From assembly GCF_009728735.1 (NCBI RefSeq), contig NZ_CP024636.1, forward strand, positions 1,096,705 to 1,160,704: a DNA stretch of 64,000 nucleotides, written 5' to 3'. Position 1 is the stretch's first letter; every line of letters starts with the position of its first letter. The translations under genes were made by a program, and so were the position numbers. The notes beneath the pieces are model-generated. The model was not told where the DNA came from. It did not search any database and was given only the letters and a program-made list of their open reading frames with translations. This DNA is from Pantoea phytobeneficialis (GTDB lineage: Bacteria > Pseudomonadota > Gammaproteobacteria > Enterobacterales > Enterobacteriaceae). This document shows positions 47,489-56,606 of this stretch, piece by piece.

Positions 47489-47994
47489 GCATCCCCCCGC
47501 GGATCCGGGTTGTTCAGCACTTCGTCAGTCTGGGTCTGACGCCAGTTGGCGAGGCGAGTTGCCAGCGCGCTGTCGTGAATTGCCAGAATCTGCGCGGCCA
47601 GCAGAGCAGCATTGGCGGCACCGGCTTTACCGATTGCCAGTGTACCTACCGGAATACCACGCGGCATCTGCACAATCGAGTAGAGGCTGTCGACACCGCT
47701 TAAGGCGGCGCTTTGTACCGGGACACCCAGCACCGGCACCAGGGTTTTGGCGGCCAGCATGCCCGGCAGATGGGCTGCACCGCCAGCACCGGCGATAATC
47801 ACCTGGAAACCATTTTGCGCGGCGTTTTCGGCGAAGCTGAACAGTTTGTCCGGCGTACGGTGAGCAGAAACCACTTCCACATGGAAGGGGACATCCAGGC
47901 TGTTAAGAATTTCCTCGGCGAACTGCATGGTAGCCCAGTCACTTTTGGAACCCATGACGATGGCGATACGAGCCGGGGCGGCGTTGGATGACAT
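47485..47994 (-). CDS. purE: N5-carboxyaminoimidazole ribonucleotide mutase PurE
   Basis: Converts N5-CAIR to CAIR, the step after PurK. The 169 residues include the nucleotide-binding [19 protein letters not shown] with the catalytic His, and [17 protein letters not shown]. First gene of purEK; a PurR operator lies 86 bases upstream, so purine repression is expected. Confidence 0.96.
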   Translation of the reverse strand: MSSNAAPARIAIVMGSKSDWATMQFAEEILNSLDVPFHVEVVSAHRTPDKLFSFAENAAQNGFQVIIAGAGGAAHLPGMLAAKTLVPVLGVPVQSAALSGVDSLYSIVQMPRGIPVGTLAIGKAGAANAALLAAQILAIHDSALATRLANWRQTQTDEVLNNPDPRGDA

Positions 47995-48079
47995 GCGGTC
48001 AACTCCTGTGAATATACAAACGAACCTGGCCGGGCGGGCAGGTGAAGAAGGGCACAGAGAATAGCATGAGATGGCAGTA

Positions 48080-48095
48080 AGGAAAACGGTTGCGT
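48080..48095. promoter_or_regulatory. PurR operator of purEK
   Basis: On the minus strand ACGCAACCGTTTTCCT matches the PurR consensus ACGCAAACGTTTTCNT at nearly all positions, upstream of purE as in E. coli. Confidence 0.88.
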
Positions 48096-48103
48096 GGCCG
48101 GAA

Positions 48104-48123
48104 AACGGGCAAGATTGCCCGTT
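48104..48123 (-). terminator. Terminator-like hairpin after lpxH
   Basis: AACGGGCA, loop, TGCCCGTT with TTTTCC following on the minus strand, immediately beyond the lpxH stop. Confidence 0.65.
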
Positions 48124-48125
48124 AA

Positions 48126-48842
48126 TCAGAACGGAAATTCGCTAAGCCTGACGCCATCGGCGTCGACCTGAATCATCGAACCCTGTTGATGCCAGGCACC
48201 CAACACTACGCGCTGGGCATTTTCACCCTGTAAAACAAAATCATGGATCGCCGGGCGATGGGTGTGGCCGTGGATCAGTAGCCGCACCTGTTGGCGGGCC
48301 ATGGCATCCATCACCGCCTGCTGGTTCACATCCATGATGCTCAGGGATTTGTGTTGATTGGCTTGTTTGCTGTTGGCGCGCATTTTGGCAGCGATACGCA
48401 TCCGCAAGCTGAGCGGTAAGGCCAGAAACAGCTTTTGCAGCCAGCGCTGGTGCACTTTAGCGCGAAAGCGTTGATAGCCTTCATCGTCGGTGCACAGGGT
48501 GTCGCCATGCATAATCAGCAGACGTTTACCGTACAGGGTTAACACCTGTTCCTCTGGCAACAATGTCATGCCGCTGGCACGCGCAAAACGCTGACCGAGC
48601 AGAAAATCGCGATTACCGTGGATAAAGAATGTCGGCACCGGCAGGGCCTTGAGCGCATCGGCGATTTGCTGATGCAAAGGGTTGGGATCGTCATCGCCAA
48701 TCCAGGCTTCGAACAGATCGCCAAGGATGTAAAGCGCATCGCATTGATGCGCTTCCCGCTGCAAAAAATGCAGAAAACCGGCAGTGATTGCCGGTTCTTC
48801 TTCACACAGATGAAGATCTGCGATAAACAGCGTGCGCGACAT
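48126..48842 (-). CDS. lpxH: UDP-2,3-diacylglucosamine diphosphatase LpxH
   Basis: Peripheral-membrane enzyme of lipid A synthesis that hydrolyses UDP-2,3-diacylglucosamine to lipid X. The 238-residue calcineurin-like protein has the metal motifs [39 protein letters not shown] and HGHTHRPA. E. coli LpxH has 240 residues. Its start codon overlaps the ppiB stop by one base, as in E. coli. Confidence 0.96.
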   Translation of the reverse strand: MSRTLFIADLHLCEEEPAITAGFLHFLQREAHQCDALYILGDLFEAWIGDDDPNPLHQQIADALKALPVPTFFIHGNRDFLLGQRFARASGMTLLPEEQVLTLYGKRLLIMHGDTLCTDDEGYQRFRAKVHQRWLQKLFLALPLSLRMRIAAKMRANSKQANQHKSLSIMDVNQQAVMDAMARQQVRLLIHGHTHRPAIHDFVLQGENAQRVVLGAWHQQGSMIQVDADGVRLSEFPF

Positions 48843-49336
48843 TACTCGCTAACGGTCACTTTCTGGATGACTACGTCATCTTTCGGCACGTCCTGGTGCA
48901 TGCCGCTGCGGCCGGTGGCTACCGCTTTGATTTTGTCGACCACGTCCATGCCTTCAACCACTTCTGCGAACACGCAGTAACCCCAGCCTTGCAGGCTTTC
49001 GTCGCGGAAGTTCAGGAAGTCGTTGTCTGCCACGTTAATGAAGAACTGAGCCGTCGCCGAGTGCGGAGCCTGAGTACGCGCCATCGCCAGGGTGCCACGG
49101 GTGTTTTTCAGGCCGTTGTTGGCTTCGTTGCGGATATCTTCTTTAGTTGCTTTCTGCTTCATGCCCGGCTCAAAGCCGCCGCCCTGAATCATAAAGCCGT
49201 TGATCACACGGTGGAAAATGGTGTTGTCGTAGAAACCTTCACGACAGTAATCCAGGAAGTTCTTTACGGTTGCCGGCGCTTTGTCATCGAAGGTTTTAAT
49301 CACGATATCGCCGTGGTTCGTCTGGAAGGTGACCAT
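48842..49336 (-). CDS. ppiB: Peptidyl-prolyl cis-trans isomerase B (cytosolic cyclophilin)
   Basis: Cytoplasmic cyclophilin that speeds proline isomerisation. The 164-residue reading [20 protein letters not shown] equals the E. coli length. Active-site segment [18 protein letters not shown] with the catalytic Arg and [15 protein letters not shown] are intact. First gene of ppiB-lpxH; divergent from cysS. Confidence 0.96.
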   Translation of the reverse strand: MVTFQTNHGDIVIKTFDDKAPATVKNFLDYCREGFYDNTIFHRVINGFMIQGGGFEPGMKQKATKEDIRNEANNGLKNTRGTLAMARTQAPHSATAQFFINVADNDFLNFRDESLQGWGYCVFAEVVEGMDVVDKIKAVATGRSGMHQDVPKDDVVIQKVTVSE

Positions 49337-49556
49337 CATTCTCGTCCTGTAAAGGTTGTCGTCGGTGTCGATTGCCGCGCCTGCCTCAGAGCAGCGGGCA
49401 TTTTTGTAGACGCATCTTATATCACAAATTGTGATGACGCGTCAGCAAGGCAGCGACAGTTGCTATGCTGGCGTCGCGCTGAAGTAAAAAATACGGCACA
49501 ATACGCAGCTAGCCTGGAAAGGCCTTTCCCGCACACGTTAAATACGGAACCGTTCA

Positions 49557-50942
49557 ATGCTAAAGATTTATAACACCCTGACGCGACAGAAAGAGGAATT
49601 CAAACCCATTCATGCTGGCGAAATCGGCATGTACGTGTGCGGCATCACGGTGTACGACCTCTGTCATATTGGCCACGGACGTACTTTTGTGGCGTTTGAC
49701 GTGGTAGCGCGTTACCTGCGCTATGTCGGTTATAAGCTGAAGTATGTGCGTAACATCACCGATATCGACGACAAAATCATCAAACGTGCCAACGAGAATG
49801 GCGAAAGCATCGAAACCCTGACCAATCGTATGATTGGTGAAATGCATAAAGATTTTGCTGCGCTGGGCATCCTGCCGCCCGATCTGGAGCCGCGTGCGAC
49901 GCGTCATATCGACGAGATCATCGAGCTGGTTGGCCGCCTGATCGAACGTGGGCATGCCTACGTAGCCGACAATGGCGATGTGATGTTTGATGTACTGAGC
50001 GATAAAGATTACGGCGTGCTGTCGCGTCAGGATCTGGAACAACTCCAGGCCGGTGCGCGCGTTGAAGTAGCCGAAGTGAAGCGCAACCCGATGGATTTCG
50101 TGCTGTGGAAGATGTCCAAAGCCGACGAACCCGCGTGGAACTCACCGTGGGGCAACGGGCGTCCGGGTTGGCATATCGAATGTTCGGCGATGAACTGCAA
50201 ACAACTCGGCACCCATTTTGATATCCACGGTGGCGGTTCGGACCTGATGTTCCCGCATCACGAAAACGAGGTGGCGCAATCCACCTGTGCGCACGATGGC
50301 CCGTATGTTAACTACTGGATGCACTCCGGCATGGTGATGGTTGATCGCGAGAAGATGTCAAAATCCCTCGGCAACTTCTTTACCGTGCGCGATGTGCTGC
50401 AACATTACGATGCCGAAACCGTGCGTTACTTCCTGATGTCCGGCCACTATCGCAGCCAGCTCAACTATGGCGAAGATAACCTTAACCAGGCACGCGCGGC
50501 GCTGGAGCGTCTCTACACCGCATTGCGTCATACCGATGTCAGCGCAGTGGCTGCCGGTGGCGAAGAGTTCGACGCGCGTTTTCGTAGCGCGATGGAAGAT
50601 GACTTCAACACGCCGGAAGCCTATTCGGTGCTGTTCGATATGGCGCGCGAAGTGAACCGCCTGAAAGCGGAAGACAAAACCGCGGCGAATGCGCTGGCGG
50701 CAAAACTGCGTCAGCTGGCGGATGTGCTGGGTATTCTGCAACAGGACCCGGAGCAGTTCCTGCAAAGCGGTGCGCAAGCCAACGACGATGAAGTGGCTGA
50801 AATCGAAGCGTTGATTAAGATGCGTAACGATGCGCGTAAAGCGAAAGACTGGGCGCAAGCTGATGTGGCGCGCGATAAATTGAATGCGCTGGGCATCGTG
50901 CTGGAAGATGGCCCGCAGGGCACAACCTGGCGTCGTAAGTAA
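49557..50942 (+). CDS. cysS: Cysteinyl-tRNA synthetase
   Basis: Class I aminoacyl-tRNA synthetase, essential. The 461 residues show HIGH ([12 protein letters not shown]), zinc ligands (VCGITVY with Cys28; [16 protein letters not shown]) and KMSKS ([11 protein letters not shown]), then the DALR-like anticodon-binding end. E. coli CysRS is also 461. Single gene with a terminator downstream. Confidence 0.97.
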   Translation: MLKIYNTLTRQKEEFKPIHAGEIGMYVCGITVYDLCHIGHGRTFVAFDVVARYLRYVGYKLKYVRNITDIDDKIIKRANENGESIETLTNRMIGEMHKDFAALGILPPDLEPRATRHIDEIIELVGRLIERGHAYVADNGDVMFDVLSDKDYGVLSRQDLEQLQAGARVEVAEVKRNPMDFVLWKMSKADEPAWNSPWGNGRPGWHIECSAMNCKQLGTHFDIHGGGSDLMFPHHENEVAQSTCAHDGPYVNYWMHSGMVMVDREKMSKSLGNFFTVRDVLQHYDAETVRYFLMSGHYRSQLNYGEDNLNQARAALERLYTALRHTDVSAVAAGGEEFDARFRSAMEDDFNTPEAYSVLFDMAREVNRLKAEDKTAANALAAKLRQLADVLGILQQDPEQFLQSGAQANDDEVAEIEALIKMRNDARKAKDWAQADVARDKLNALGIVLEDGPQGTTWRRK

Positions 50943-50945
50943 CGA

Positions 50946-50977
50946 AAAAAGGGCGAACTTTGATGTTCGCCCTTTTT
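50946..50977 (+). terminator. Rho-independent terminator of cysS
   Basis: GGGCGAAC, loop TTTGAT, GTTCGCCC followed by TTTTTATT. Confidence 0.93.
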
Positions 50978-50988
50978 ATTTCAGCTTA

Positions 50989-51048
50989 GTAGCGGCGCGA
51001 TTTATCGCGCTTTTTAGAAGCAACAGGCGCGATAAATCGCGCCGCTAC
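50989..51048. repeat. Perfect inverted pair of the GTAGCGGCGCGATTTATCGCGC repeat
   Basis: The 22-base unit GTAGCGGCGCGATTTATCGC plus GC (50989-51010) and its exact reverse complement (51027-51048) are separated by 16 bases. This is the cleanest example in the window and defines the consensus. It lies between convergent cysS and ybcJ. Confidence 0.95.
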
Positions 51049-51053
51049 GTTTT

Positions 51054-51266
51054 TTAAGCCACCACGGTAATGCGTTGGCCGGCAAATTCTACCGTCTGAC
51101 CGGCAAGGATTTTGCAGCGCTTACGGGTTTCGATCGCGCCATCAACGCGCACTTCGCCTTCGTCGATCACCGCTTTGGCCTGTGCGCCGCTCTCCACCCA
51201 GCCTTCGAGTTTCAGCAAATCGCAAAGATCAACATGTGGGTGTTTACCCAGAGAAAACGTCGCCAT
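51054..51266 (-). CDS. ybcJ: S4-domain RNA-binding protein YbcJ
   Basis: Small S4-type RNA-binding protein of 70 residues, [20 protein letters not shown], the same length as E. coli YbcJ. The S4 core is LCDLLKLEGWVESGAQAKAVIDEGEVRVDGAIETRKRCKI. Likely ribosome or rRNA associated by family. Its ATG overlaps the folD TAA by one base, so the genes are coupled. Confidence 0.95.
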   Translation of the reverse strand: MATFSLGKHPHVDLCDLLKLEGWVESGAQAKAVIDEGEVRVDGAIETRKRCKILAGQTVEFAGQRITVVA

Positions 51267-52132
51267 TATGCGTTCTCCTCATCGTGGTACTCTTCGCACG
51301 CTTGCAGGGTGTTCTGAATCAGGGTGGCGACCGTCATCGGGCCAACGCCGCCCGGCACAGGGGTGATGTAGGAAGCGCGTTCTGAGGCTGCTTCGAAATC
51401 CACATCGCCAACCACTTTGCCGCTTTCCAGACGGTTGATACCGACATCAATCACAATCGCGCCCGGCTTGATCCAGTCGCCCGGAATAAAGTTCGGTTTA
51501 CCTACTGCCACGATCAACAGATCGGCATGTTCGATATGGTGACGCAGATCTTTGGTGAAACGGTGGGTCACGGTGGTGGTGCAACCGGCCAGCAGCAGCT
51601 CCATGCTCATCGGACGGCCAACGATGTTGGATGCGCCAACCACCACAGCATTCAGGCCGTAGGTATCGATGTTGTAGCGCTCCAGCAGGGTGACAATACC
51701 GCGCGGGGTGCAGGGACGCAGCTTCGGCGCGCGTTGGCACAGACGGCCCACGTTGTAAGGATGGAAACCGTCGACGTCTTTGTCCGGCACGATGCGTTCC
51801 AGTACCTTGACGTTATCGATGCCTGCCGGGAGCGGTAGCTGCACCAGAATGCCATCGATTTCGTGATCGTTGTTCAGCGCATCGATCAAATCCAGCAGCT
51901 CGGCTTCGCTGGTGGTTGCTGGCAGATCGTAAGAACGGGAAACGAATCCCACTTCTTCACAGGCGCGGCGTTTGCTGGCGACATAGATCTGCGAAGCGGG
52001 GTTTTCCCCCACCAGAACGACTGCCAGGCCAGGCGCACGTTTTCCAGCCGCCAGACGCTGCTGTACTTTTTCCGCAACCTCAAGGCGCACCTGCTGCGCA
52101 ATCGTTTTACCGTCAATAATTTTTGCTGCCAT
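51266..52132 (-). CDS. folD: Bifunctional methylenetetrahydrofolate dehydrogenase/cyclohydrolase FolD
   Basis: Folate enzyme that interconverts 5,10-methylene-THF and 10-formyl-THF with NADP. The 288-residue reading [19 protein letters not shown] equals the E. coli length. Conserved motifs: [16 protein letters not shown] with the catalytic Lys, [10 protein letters not shown], the cofactor site [18 protein letters not shown] and [16 protein letters not shown]. An extended start 108 bases upstream is not conserved. Operon folD-ybcJ. Confidence 0.96.
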   Translation of the reverse strand: MAAKIIDGKTIAQQVRLEVAEKVQQRLAAGKRAPGLAVVLVGENPASQIYVASKRRACEEVGFVSRSYDLPATTSEAELLDLIDALNNDHEIDGILVQLPLPAGIDNVKVLERIVPDKDVDGFHPYNVGRLCQRAPKLRPCTPRGIVTLLERYNIDTYGLNAVVVGASNIVGRPMSMELLLAGCTTTVTHRFTKDLRHHIEHADLLIVAVGKPNFIPGDWIKPGAIVIDVGINRLESGKVVGDVDFEAASERASYITPVPGGVGPMTVATLIQNTLQACEEYHDEENA

Positions 52133-52297
52133 CAGAGAGGAAATCCACTGTGTAATGTTGAATCGGGGAAAGGCGCCTATTCTGTCAGAAGCGCGTCGCG
52201 CTGTCAGGCACAGATTGATCCTGAGGCGCGCTTTTGTCACTTCAGATTGCCCGCGTTAACCCGTATGATGCCCGGCAATGAATTTAGTGGAATGTTT

Positions 52298-52798
52298 ATG
52301 ATCTGGCTAATCCTTGCGACTTTAGTGGTGGTTTTTGTGGTGGGCTTCCGCCTGCTGACGGCCGGTTCTCGCCATGCGGCTCAGTCCCTGAGCAAACGAC
52401 TGCAACTGCCACCGGTCCATGTGGAATCGATGCTATCGTTGATGGGGAAAGAGGCGGCAAAGGAGTTCACTGACTACATCACCGGCGACAATGAAAACCA
52501 TTTGCAGAACGCGGCGGCAGTGCTGCTGATTTGGCAGGTGTGCATTGTTGATGGTGAGGAAGAGAACATGCGGCGCTGGCATCAGATTCTCAGCCGCGCG
52601 CATTTTTCACCGGTGATCACCCAACAACAGCTGTTGCTGGCGATGGGTTTTCTGCGCGAACTGGAGCCGGACCGTGAAGAGATGAACCTGATGCGTGAGC
52701 GGTTTAACGGGGCGTTTTTACCGGGCGTGGAGCTGGAAGGCAAGGCGGATGAGGAGAGTAATCTGGTGTCGCTGAGCGATTATCGTAAGCGTCATTGA
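52298..52798 (+). CDS. DUF1198 family protein
   Basis: Small protein of 166 residues, MIWLILATLVVVFVVGFRLL, with one N-terminal membrane helix and a cytosolic helical domain (ESMLSLMGKEAAKEFTDYIT, NAAAVLLIWQVCIVDGEEEN). It resembles E. coli YicN (DUF1198), function unknown. ATG 52298 is preferred; an ATG two codons earlier is possible, and the frame stays open far upstream through the folD antisense strand. Located between folD and the tRNA-Arg gene, unlike E. coli. Confidence 0.85.
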   Translation: MIWLILATLVVVFVVGFRLLTAGSRHAAQSLSKRLQLPPVHVESMLSLMGKEAAKEFTDYITGDNENHLQNAAAVLLIWQVCIVDGEEENMRRWHQILSRAHFSPVITQQQLLLAMGFLRELEPDREEMNLMRERFNGAFLPGVELEGKADEESNLVSLSDYRKRH

Positions 52799-52848
52799 CA
52801 GGGATTGGTTAGAACATCAGCACTCTGCACTTGGCAGGTGCAAAAACG

Positions 52849-52876
52849 TTGACGCGACTGCGTGCCAACGTATAAT
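52849..52876 (+). promoter_or_regulatory. Promoter of the tRNA-Arg gene
   Basis: TTGACG (52849-52854) and TATAAT (52871-52876) with a 16-base spacer, 17 bases before the mature tRNA 5' end. Confidence 0.85.
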
Positions 52877-52893
52877 TCGACGCAACCGCATAT

Positions 52894-52970
52894 GCGCCCT
52901 TAGCTCAGCTGGATAGAGCACCGGCCTTCTAAGCCGTAGGTCACAGGTTCGAATCCTGTAGGGCGTGCCA
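52894..52970 (+). tRNA. argU: tRNA-Arg (anticodon TCT)
   Basis: Standard cloverleaf of 77 bases. The acceptor stem GCGCCCT pairs with AGGGCGT (G-U at the end), the D arm is TAGCTCAGCTGGATAGAGCA, the anticodon loop CTTCTAA reads TCT (decoding AGA), and the T arm is CAGGTTCGAATCCTG. The CCA end is encoded (52968-52970). Closely similar to E. coli argU, which is also an integration site (prophage DLP12). An integrase gene follows, so its 3' end is the probable attachment site. Confidence 0.97.
52948..52970 (+). other. Probable attL in the tRNA-Arg 3' end
   Basis: Tyrosine integrases of this type usually recombine in the T arm and acceptor end of a tRNA gene, here TTCGAATCCTGTAGGGCGTG and CCA. 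The tRNA is intact on this side and the integrase begins 166 bases later. I did not find a second copy in the window, so attR should lie beyond base 64,000. The exact core is not determined. Confidence 0.6.
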
Positions 52971-53135
52971 TCTCCTCTTCTTCCGATATCCTTTTTAGTC
53001 TGCGAATTCCCTCTAACTCCTTGCCAATGCTGCATTCCGGGTCTTTTGATTTCTATTCAGTTCCGCTAAAAACTTTACTTTTATGGGGGCATCATTGGGG
53101 GCACTGGCCTGTTCAATGGAGTGAGATGCCCCCAA

Positions 53136-54320
53136 ATGAAGCTCAACGTCCGTCAAATCGAGACTGCCAAGCCGAAAGACAAAGCCTATAAACTGGCTGA
53201 CGGCGGCGGTCTGTACCTCGAAATCTTCCCCACTGGTGGTAAAAGCTGGCGGCTGAAATACCGCTTTGCAGGAAAAGAAAAGCGCGTGGTGTTTGGCCTG
53301 TATCCTGCTGTGACGCTTGCGCAGGCGAGGGGCAAGCGTGAAGACGCGAAAAGGATACTGGCTGCCGGTGGTGATCCCGGCGCAGCCAAGCAGGAGGCGA
53401 AGCAGGCCAAAATCCTCGCGGTGAACAACAACTTTGAAGCGATGGCGCGCGATTGGCATGAAACAAAGCGGGCTAACTGGTCGCAAGGCTATGCTGACGA
53501 CATTCTGGAATACCTGCGCAAAGATATTTTTCCCCATATCGGCAAAATGCCGGTCACTGAAATCACACCCATGTTGATGCTGGCGGTGCTGCGCAAAATG
53601 GAACAACGCGGCGTGCTGGATAAGCTGAAGAAAACCCGCCAGGCGTGTCGGCAGATTTTCACCCACGCCATCGTAACGGGCAGGGCGCAGATTAACCCCG
53701 TGACTGATCTGGCGGCGGTGCTGAAACCCCCGAAGCAAAAGCATTTCCCTTATCTGCTGAATAACGAGTTAGGCGCGTTTATGCGCGCGTTGTGTGGTTA
53801 TAGCGGCAGTAAGATGACTCAGTACGCTACACGCTTGCTGATGCTGACAGGGACGCGAACGATTGAATTACGCGCTGCGGAGTGGCGTGAGTTTGATTTA
53901 AGTAAAGGACTCTGGGAGATCCCCGAAGTACGTATGAAGAAGCGCCGTAAGCATTCGGTGCCGCTGTCTCGGCAGGCTGTTGAGTTGCTGGAGGAGATAC
54001 AGCAGCTCACCGGGCGTGGGAAGTATGTGTTTCCGGGCAGGAGCAACGCCGGAAAGCCGATGAGTGAAGCCACGATTAATCAGGTGATCAAACGGGTTGG
54101 GTACGATGGGAAGGCTACTGGGCATGGGTTTAGGCATACCATGAGCACGGTTTTGCATGAGCAGGGGTATAACTCGGCGTGGATTGAAGTGCAGCTCGCG
54201 CATGTGGACAGGAATTCAATTCGCGGGACGTACAACCATGCGCAGTACATGGATGGAAGGAGGGAGATGTTGCAGTGGTATGCGGATTATTTGGATGGGT
54301 TGAGGGATGGGGGCAACTAA
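53136..54320 (+). CDS. P4-type tyrosine integrase
   Basis: Site-specific recombinase for the island. The 394-residue protein starts MKLNVRQIETAKPKDKAYKL, with the N-terminal arm-binding domain DGGGLYLEIFPTGGKSWRLKY and FGLYPAVTLAQAR, a core-binding helical domain, and a catalytic domain with Arg (GTRTIELRAAEW), HxxR (HGFRH), His (AHVDRN) and Tyr (RGTYNHAQY). An in-frame GTG at 53121 is an alternative start. Two GGGGGCA repeats lie just upstream (53083-53102). It points away from the tRNA, a normal arrangement. Confidence 0.93.
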   Translation: MKLNVRQIETAKPKDKAYKLADGGGLYLEIFPTGGKSWRLKYRFAGKEKRVVFGLYPAVTLAQARGKREDAKRILAAGGDPGAAKQEAKQAKILAVNNNFEAMARDWHETKRANWSQGYADDILEYLRKDIFPHIGKMPVTEITPMLMLAVLRKMEQRGVLDKLKKTRQACRQIFTHAIVTGRAQINPVTDLAAVLKPPKQKHFPYLLNNELGAFMRALCGYSGSKMTQYATRLLMLTGTRTIELRAAEWREFDLSKGLWEIPEVRMKKRRKHSVPLSRQAVELLEEIQQLTGRGKYVFPGRSNAGKPMSEATINQVIKRVGYDGKATGHGFRHTMSTVLHEQGYNSAWIEVQLAHVDRNSIRGTYNHAQYMDGRREMLQWYADYLDGLRDGGN

Positions 54321-54370
54321 AATGAATCGGGTTATGGCTGGGGTAAAATACTTATTTTTCTGATGATTTT

Positions 54371-54520
54371 ATGCATGTGAAGGCTGAGGGGAAAGAGTGG
54401 TTGCTGATTCCGCTGGAGAACTCTCCTATTCTGTCGCGGGGGACACCTAAGCCGAGAGATAACTGGCAGATGTCCGGAGAAGGGCTGATGATCCTCTTTA
54501 GTGCGGACTCGTTAAACTAA
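54371..54520 (+). CDS. Short open frame downstream of the integrase
   Basis: A 49-residue frame, MHVKAEGKEWLLIPLENSPI followed by LSRGTPKPRDNWQMSGEGLM and ILFSADSLN. No Shine-Dalgarno is evident and two stop codons lie just before it in frame. I do not recognise it; it could be a remnant of a longer island gene or a small accessory protein. Composition resembles the integrase more than the AT-rich cargo that follows. Confidence 0.3.
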   Translation: MHVKAEGKEWLLIPLENSPILSRGTPKPRDNWQMSGEGLMILFSADSLN

Positions 54521-54707
54521 GTTTACCGTCAATTGCATGCTAGTAGTGAATATTCTAAACTTAGAAAAAATTGTATGTATGCTTATGTATCATAAATAGT
54601 TAATTTTGAAATAATAGTTTTAGCATGTATTTCTGGGGTGATTAGGAAATTATCACCGCCAGTAATACATGCTTTTTAAGTGCTGCCGACTTATAATTGT
54701 AAATTAT

Positions 54708-56606
54708 TTACAATGATGGCGATACGTACCCAAGGCCGATTCGACTGACACTAACACCAACGCGTTGAATATAATTTAGCGCATATTCATATCGCAATTT
54801 TGCAATTACTTCTACTTCTTTTTTTTCACTCTTTATCTTTAATCCATCAAGCTCAAGTTGTAACTCTAGCAGAGAAAGTTTTCCATCCTGAATTACCGCT
54901 CCTTGTTGTGCTACGAATGTACGCCACTCAACTTTCTGAATCGCTGGAGTTGAGGAATCTTCTTTTGGCGACTTGATACCAAGTCCTAATATGTTTCCAT
55001 CATATTCAACATAGCAGTAAGAACCACTATTAATATGATGTGCTGTTAGTTCATTTGGGTTTGTAACTTTTTGTAATCGTATTGCAGTGAAAGGTCGTAA
55101 ACTAACATCATTACCTTTCTTGAATGCGATTGTGCTTTGACCTGGTTGTAAGTCGCAAGCTGGTGTTGCACAGACCCACCAAGTATCATCCAATTTAAAT
55201 ACATGTCCGCTATCTAATTGCTCTGTATTTACTTTTCCCAAAACATCCATTCTTGATGGAAGGCAGCAAACGTAACGATTATATTGGCTAATGGCTTTTT
55301 TATTGTCGGCATCGTTATCTAAGTTGACACGGTAATGATCTTTGAAAGTGAATCCTGTTTCTTCATCTACAGAGAAAATCTTTTTTCCGAAATCAGCAAC
55401 ATTTTCTTCTACTAAGAATGACAACATTTCAGATTGACGTGAAACATGGTCTTTTAAATTGTAATGACGAAGGAGTTGTAATTGTTCATGGGGAAGCCCT
55501 TCCTTTCCTGGTTTAAGTATGGTTTCGTAGAATTTTGCAAGTGCATATTTGTTTTTTAAAGATGCATCCTCTACTTCTGCACCTATTCTACTTATTTCAT
55601 CTCGATACTTCGCTGATAAAAGGCGAGATGGTGTAGGCTTCCAATCGACAAGAGCATGTTCAAGTTCGGCTAAAAGGTTTTCAGGGCCTTTTTTTACAAA
55701 ACACGCAAACCCGCGCGAAGTTCGCAACCATTTACAAGCATCAGAAACATTCCACGATAAATCTTTTGGTGGGTTTTCCGTAAAGTCAGCTAGATATTTT
55801 TTTTCAAAGGTTCGCATTGCCCAGTGAAAGAAGCATTTTTTTTGCGAACCAATTAAACTTAGCTCATTTGACCATTCAGCTAGACTCGCATAAGCCCCTC
55901 TTCCTTGCATGAAATCACTTATAGCCTTTTCTTGACCTCCATCTGGGTGACGTGCTTGAATATATGAAGCCATGTCGAGTTTTTCTTCGATGAGACCACG
56001 ATCAAATTCATCTGCATTTTCTTTCTCAGTAATTATATCATCGAGGATATTTATTTGAGCAATACATTCTGCATCGTAAAGTGATGTACGACTTCTCATT
56101 AAAGCACGAAGGGATTCATACATGGCTTTATCTAGCTCTTCGCTAGTATGGACTACTACTAAATTGAAGTGCTGATTATCCAATACAGAAGAAAGGATTT
56201 TTCTGGCTATATCGCCTCCTGTACCTGTTTCTGCACCCTCTAAATTGTAATCTAAAATCAATAAATCGGATTGATGAAGGTGATCAGCAAGTTGTCCTGG
56301 AGTCTCACTGCCTGCTGTTTTTTCTGTAGAGCTCGAAGAAACGCCATCATGAATATCAATAATAAAGCCCGGATTTTGACTGCGAAATTCTTTTATCAAC
56401 TTCATGACTTCACTTGCAATCACAGATTCTTGCCATTTCTTGCTTTTTGACCGAGCTTCTATTTGTCGAGAGTTATCTTCGCCAGCAATTTTTGAATTAA
56501 ATATTTCTTCCCACGTTGGGTATTGATCGTCAATGATTAATACAGAGCGCAGCGGAGATATAAATGCTTCGCGAACCAAATTGTTAAAAGTATTTGCCTC
56601 AGCCAA
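54708..56606 (-). CDS. Receiver-like domain protein, third gene of the methylase/GHKL operon
   Basis: A 632-residue protein. TTG 56606 is the likely start: GGGGG lies about eight bases upstream, the frame overlaps the GHKL gene stop by eight bases, and no Met precedes the first strand. Residues 18-165 look like a response-regulator receiver: acidic pair Asp26-Asp27 (SVLIIDDQ), candidate phospho-acceptor Asp119 (LLILDYNLEG) and Thr154 (VVVHTSEE), but with a roughly 50-residue insertion and divergent spacing. Residues 170-632 are unrecognised, largely helical, with a beta-rich part near 440-560 containing VCATPACDLQPGQ. No nuclease motif is visible. Presumably the partner of the histidine-kinase-like module next door. 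Confidence 0.8.
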   Translation of the reverse strand: MAEANTFNNLVREAFISPLRSVLIIDDQYPTWEEIFNSKIAGEDNSRQIEARSKSKKWQESVIASEVMKLIKEFRSQNPGFIIDIHDGVSSSSTEKTAGSETPGQLADHLHQSDLLILDYNLEGAETGTGGDIARKILSSVLDNQHFNLVVVHTSEELDKAMYESLRALMRSRTSLYDAECIAQINILDDIITEKENADEFDRGLIEEKLDMASYIQARHPDGGQEKAISDFMQGRGAYASLAEWSNELSLIGSQKKCFFHWAMRTFEKKYLADFTENPPKDLSWNVSDACKWLRTSRGFACFVKKGPENLLAELEHALVDWKPTPSRLLSAKYRDEISRIGAEVEDASLKNKYALAKFYETILKPGKEGLPHEQLQLLRHYNLKDHVSRQSEMLSFLVEENVADFGKKIFSVDEETGFTFKDHYRVNLDNDADNKKAISQYNRYVCCLPSRMDVLGKVNTEQLDSGHVFKLDDTWWVCATPACDLQPGQSTIAFKKGNDVSLRPFTAIRLQKVTNPNELTAHHINSGSYCYVEYDGNILGLGIKSPKEDSSTPAIQKVEWRTFVAQQGAVIQDGKLSLLELQLELDGLKIKSEKKEVEVIAKLRYEYALNYIQRVGVSVSRIGLGYVSPSL

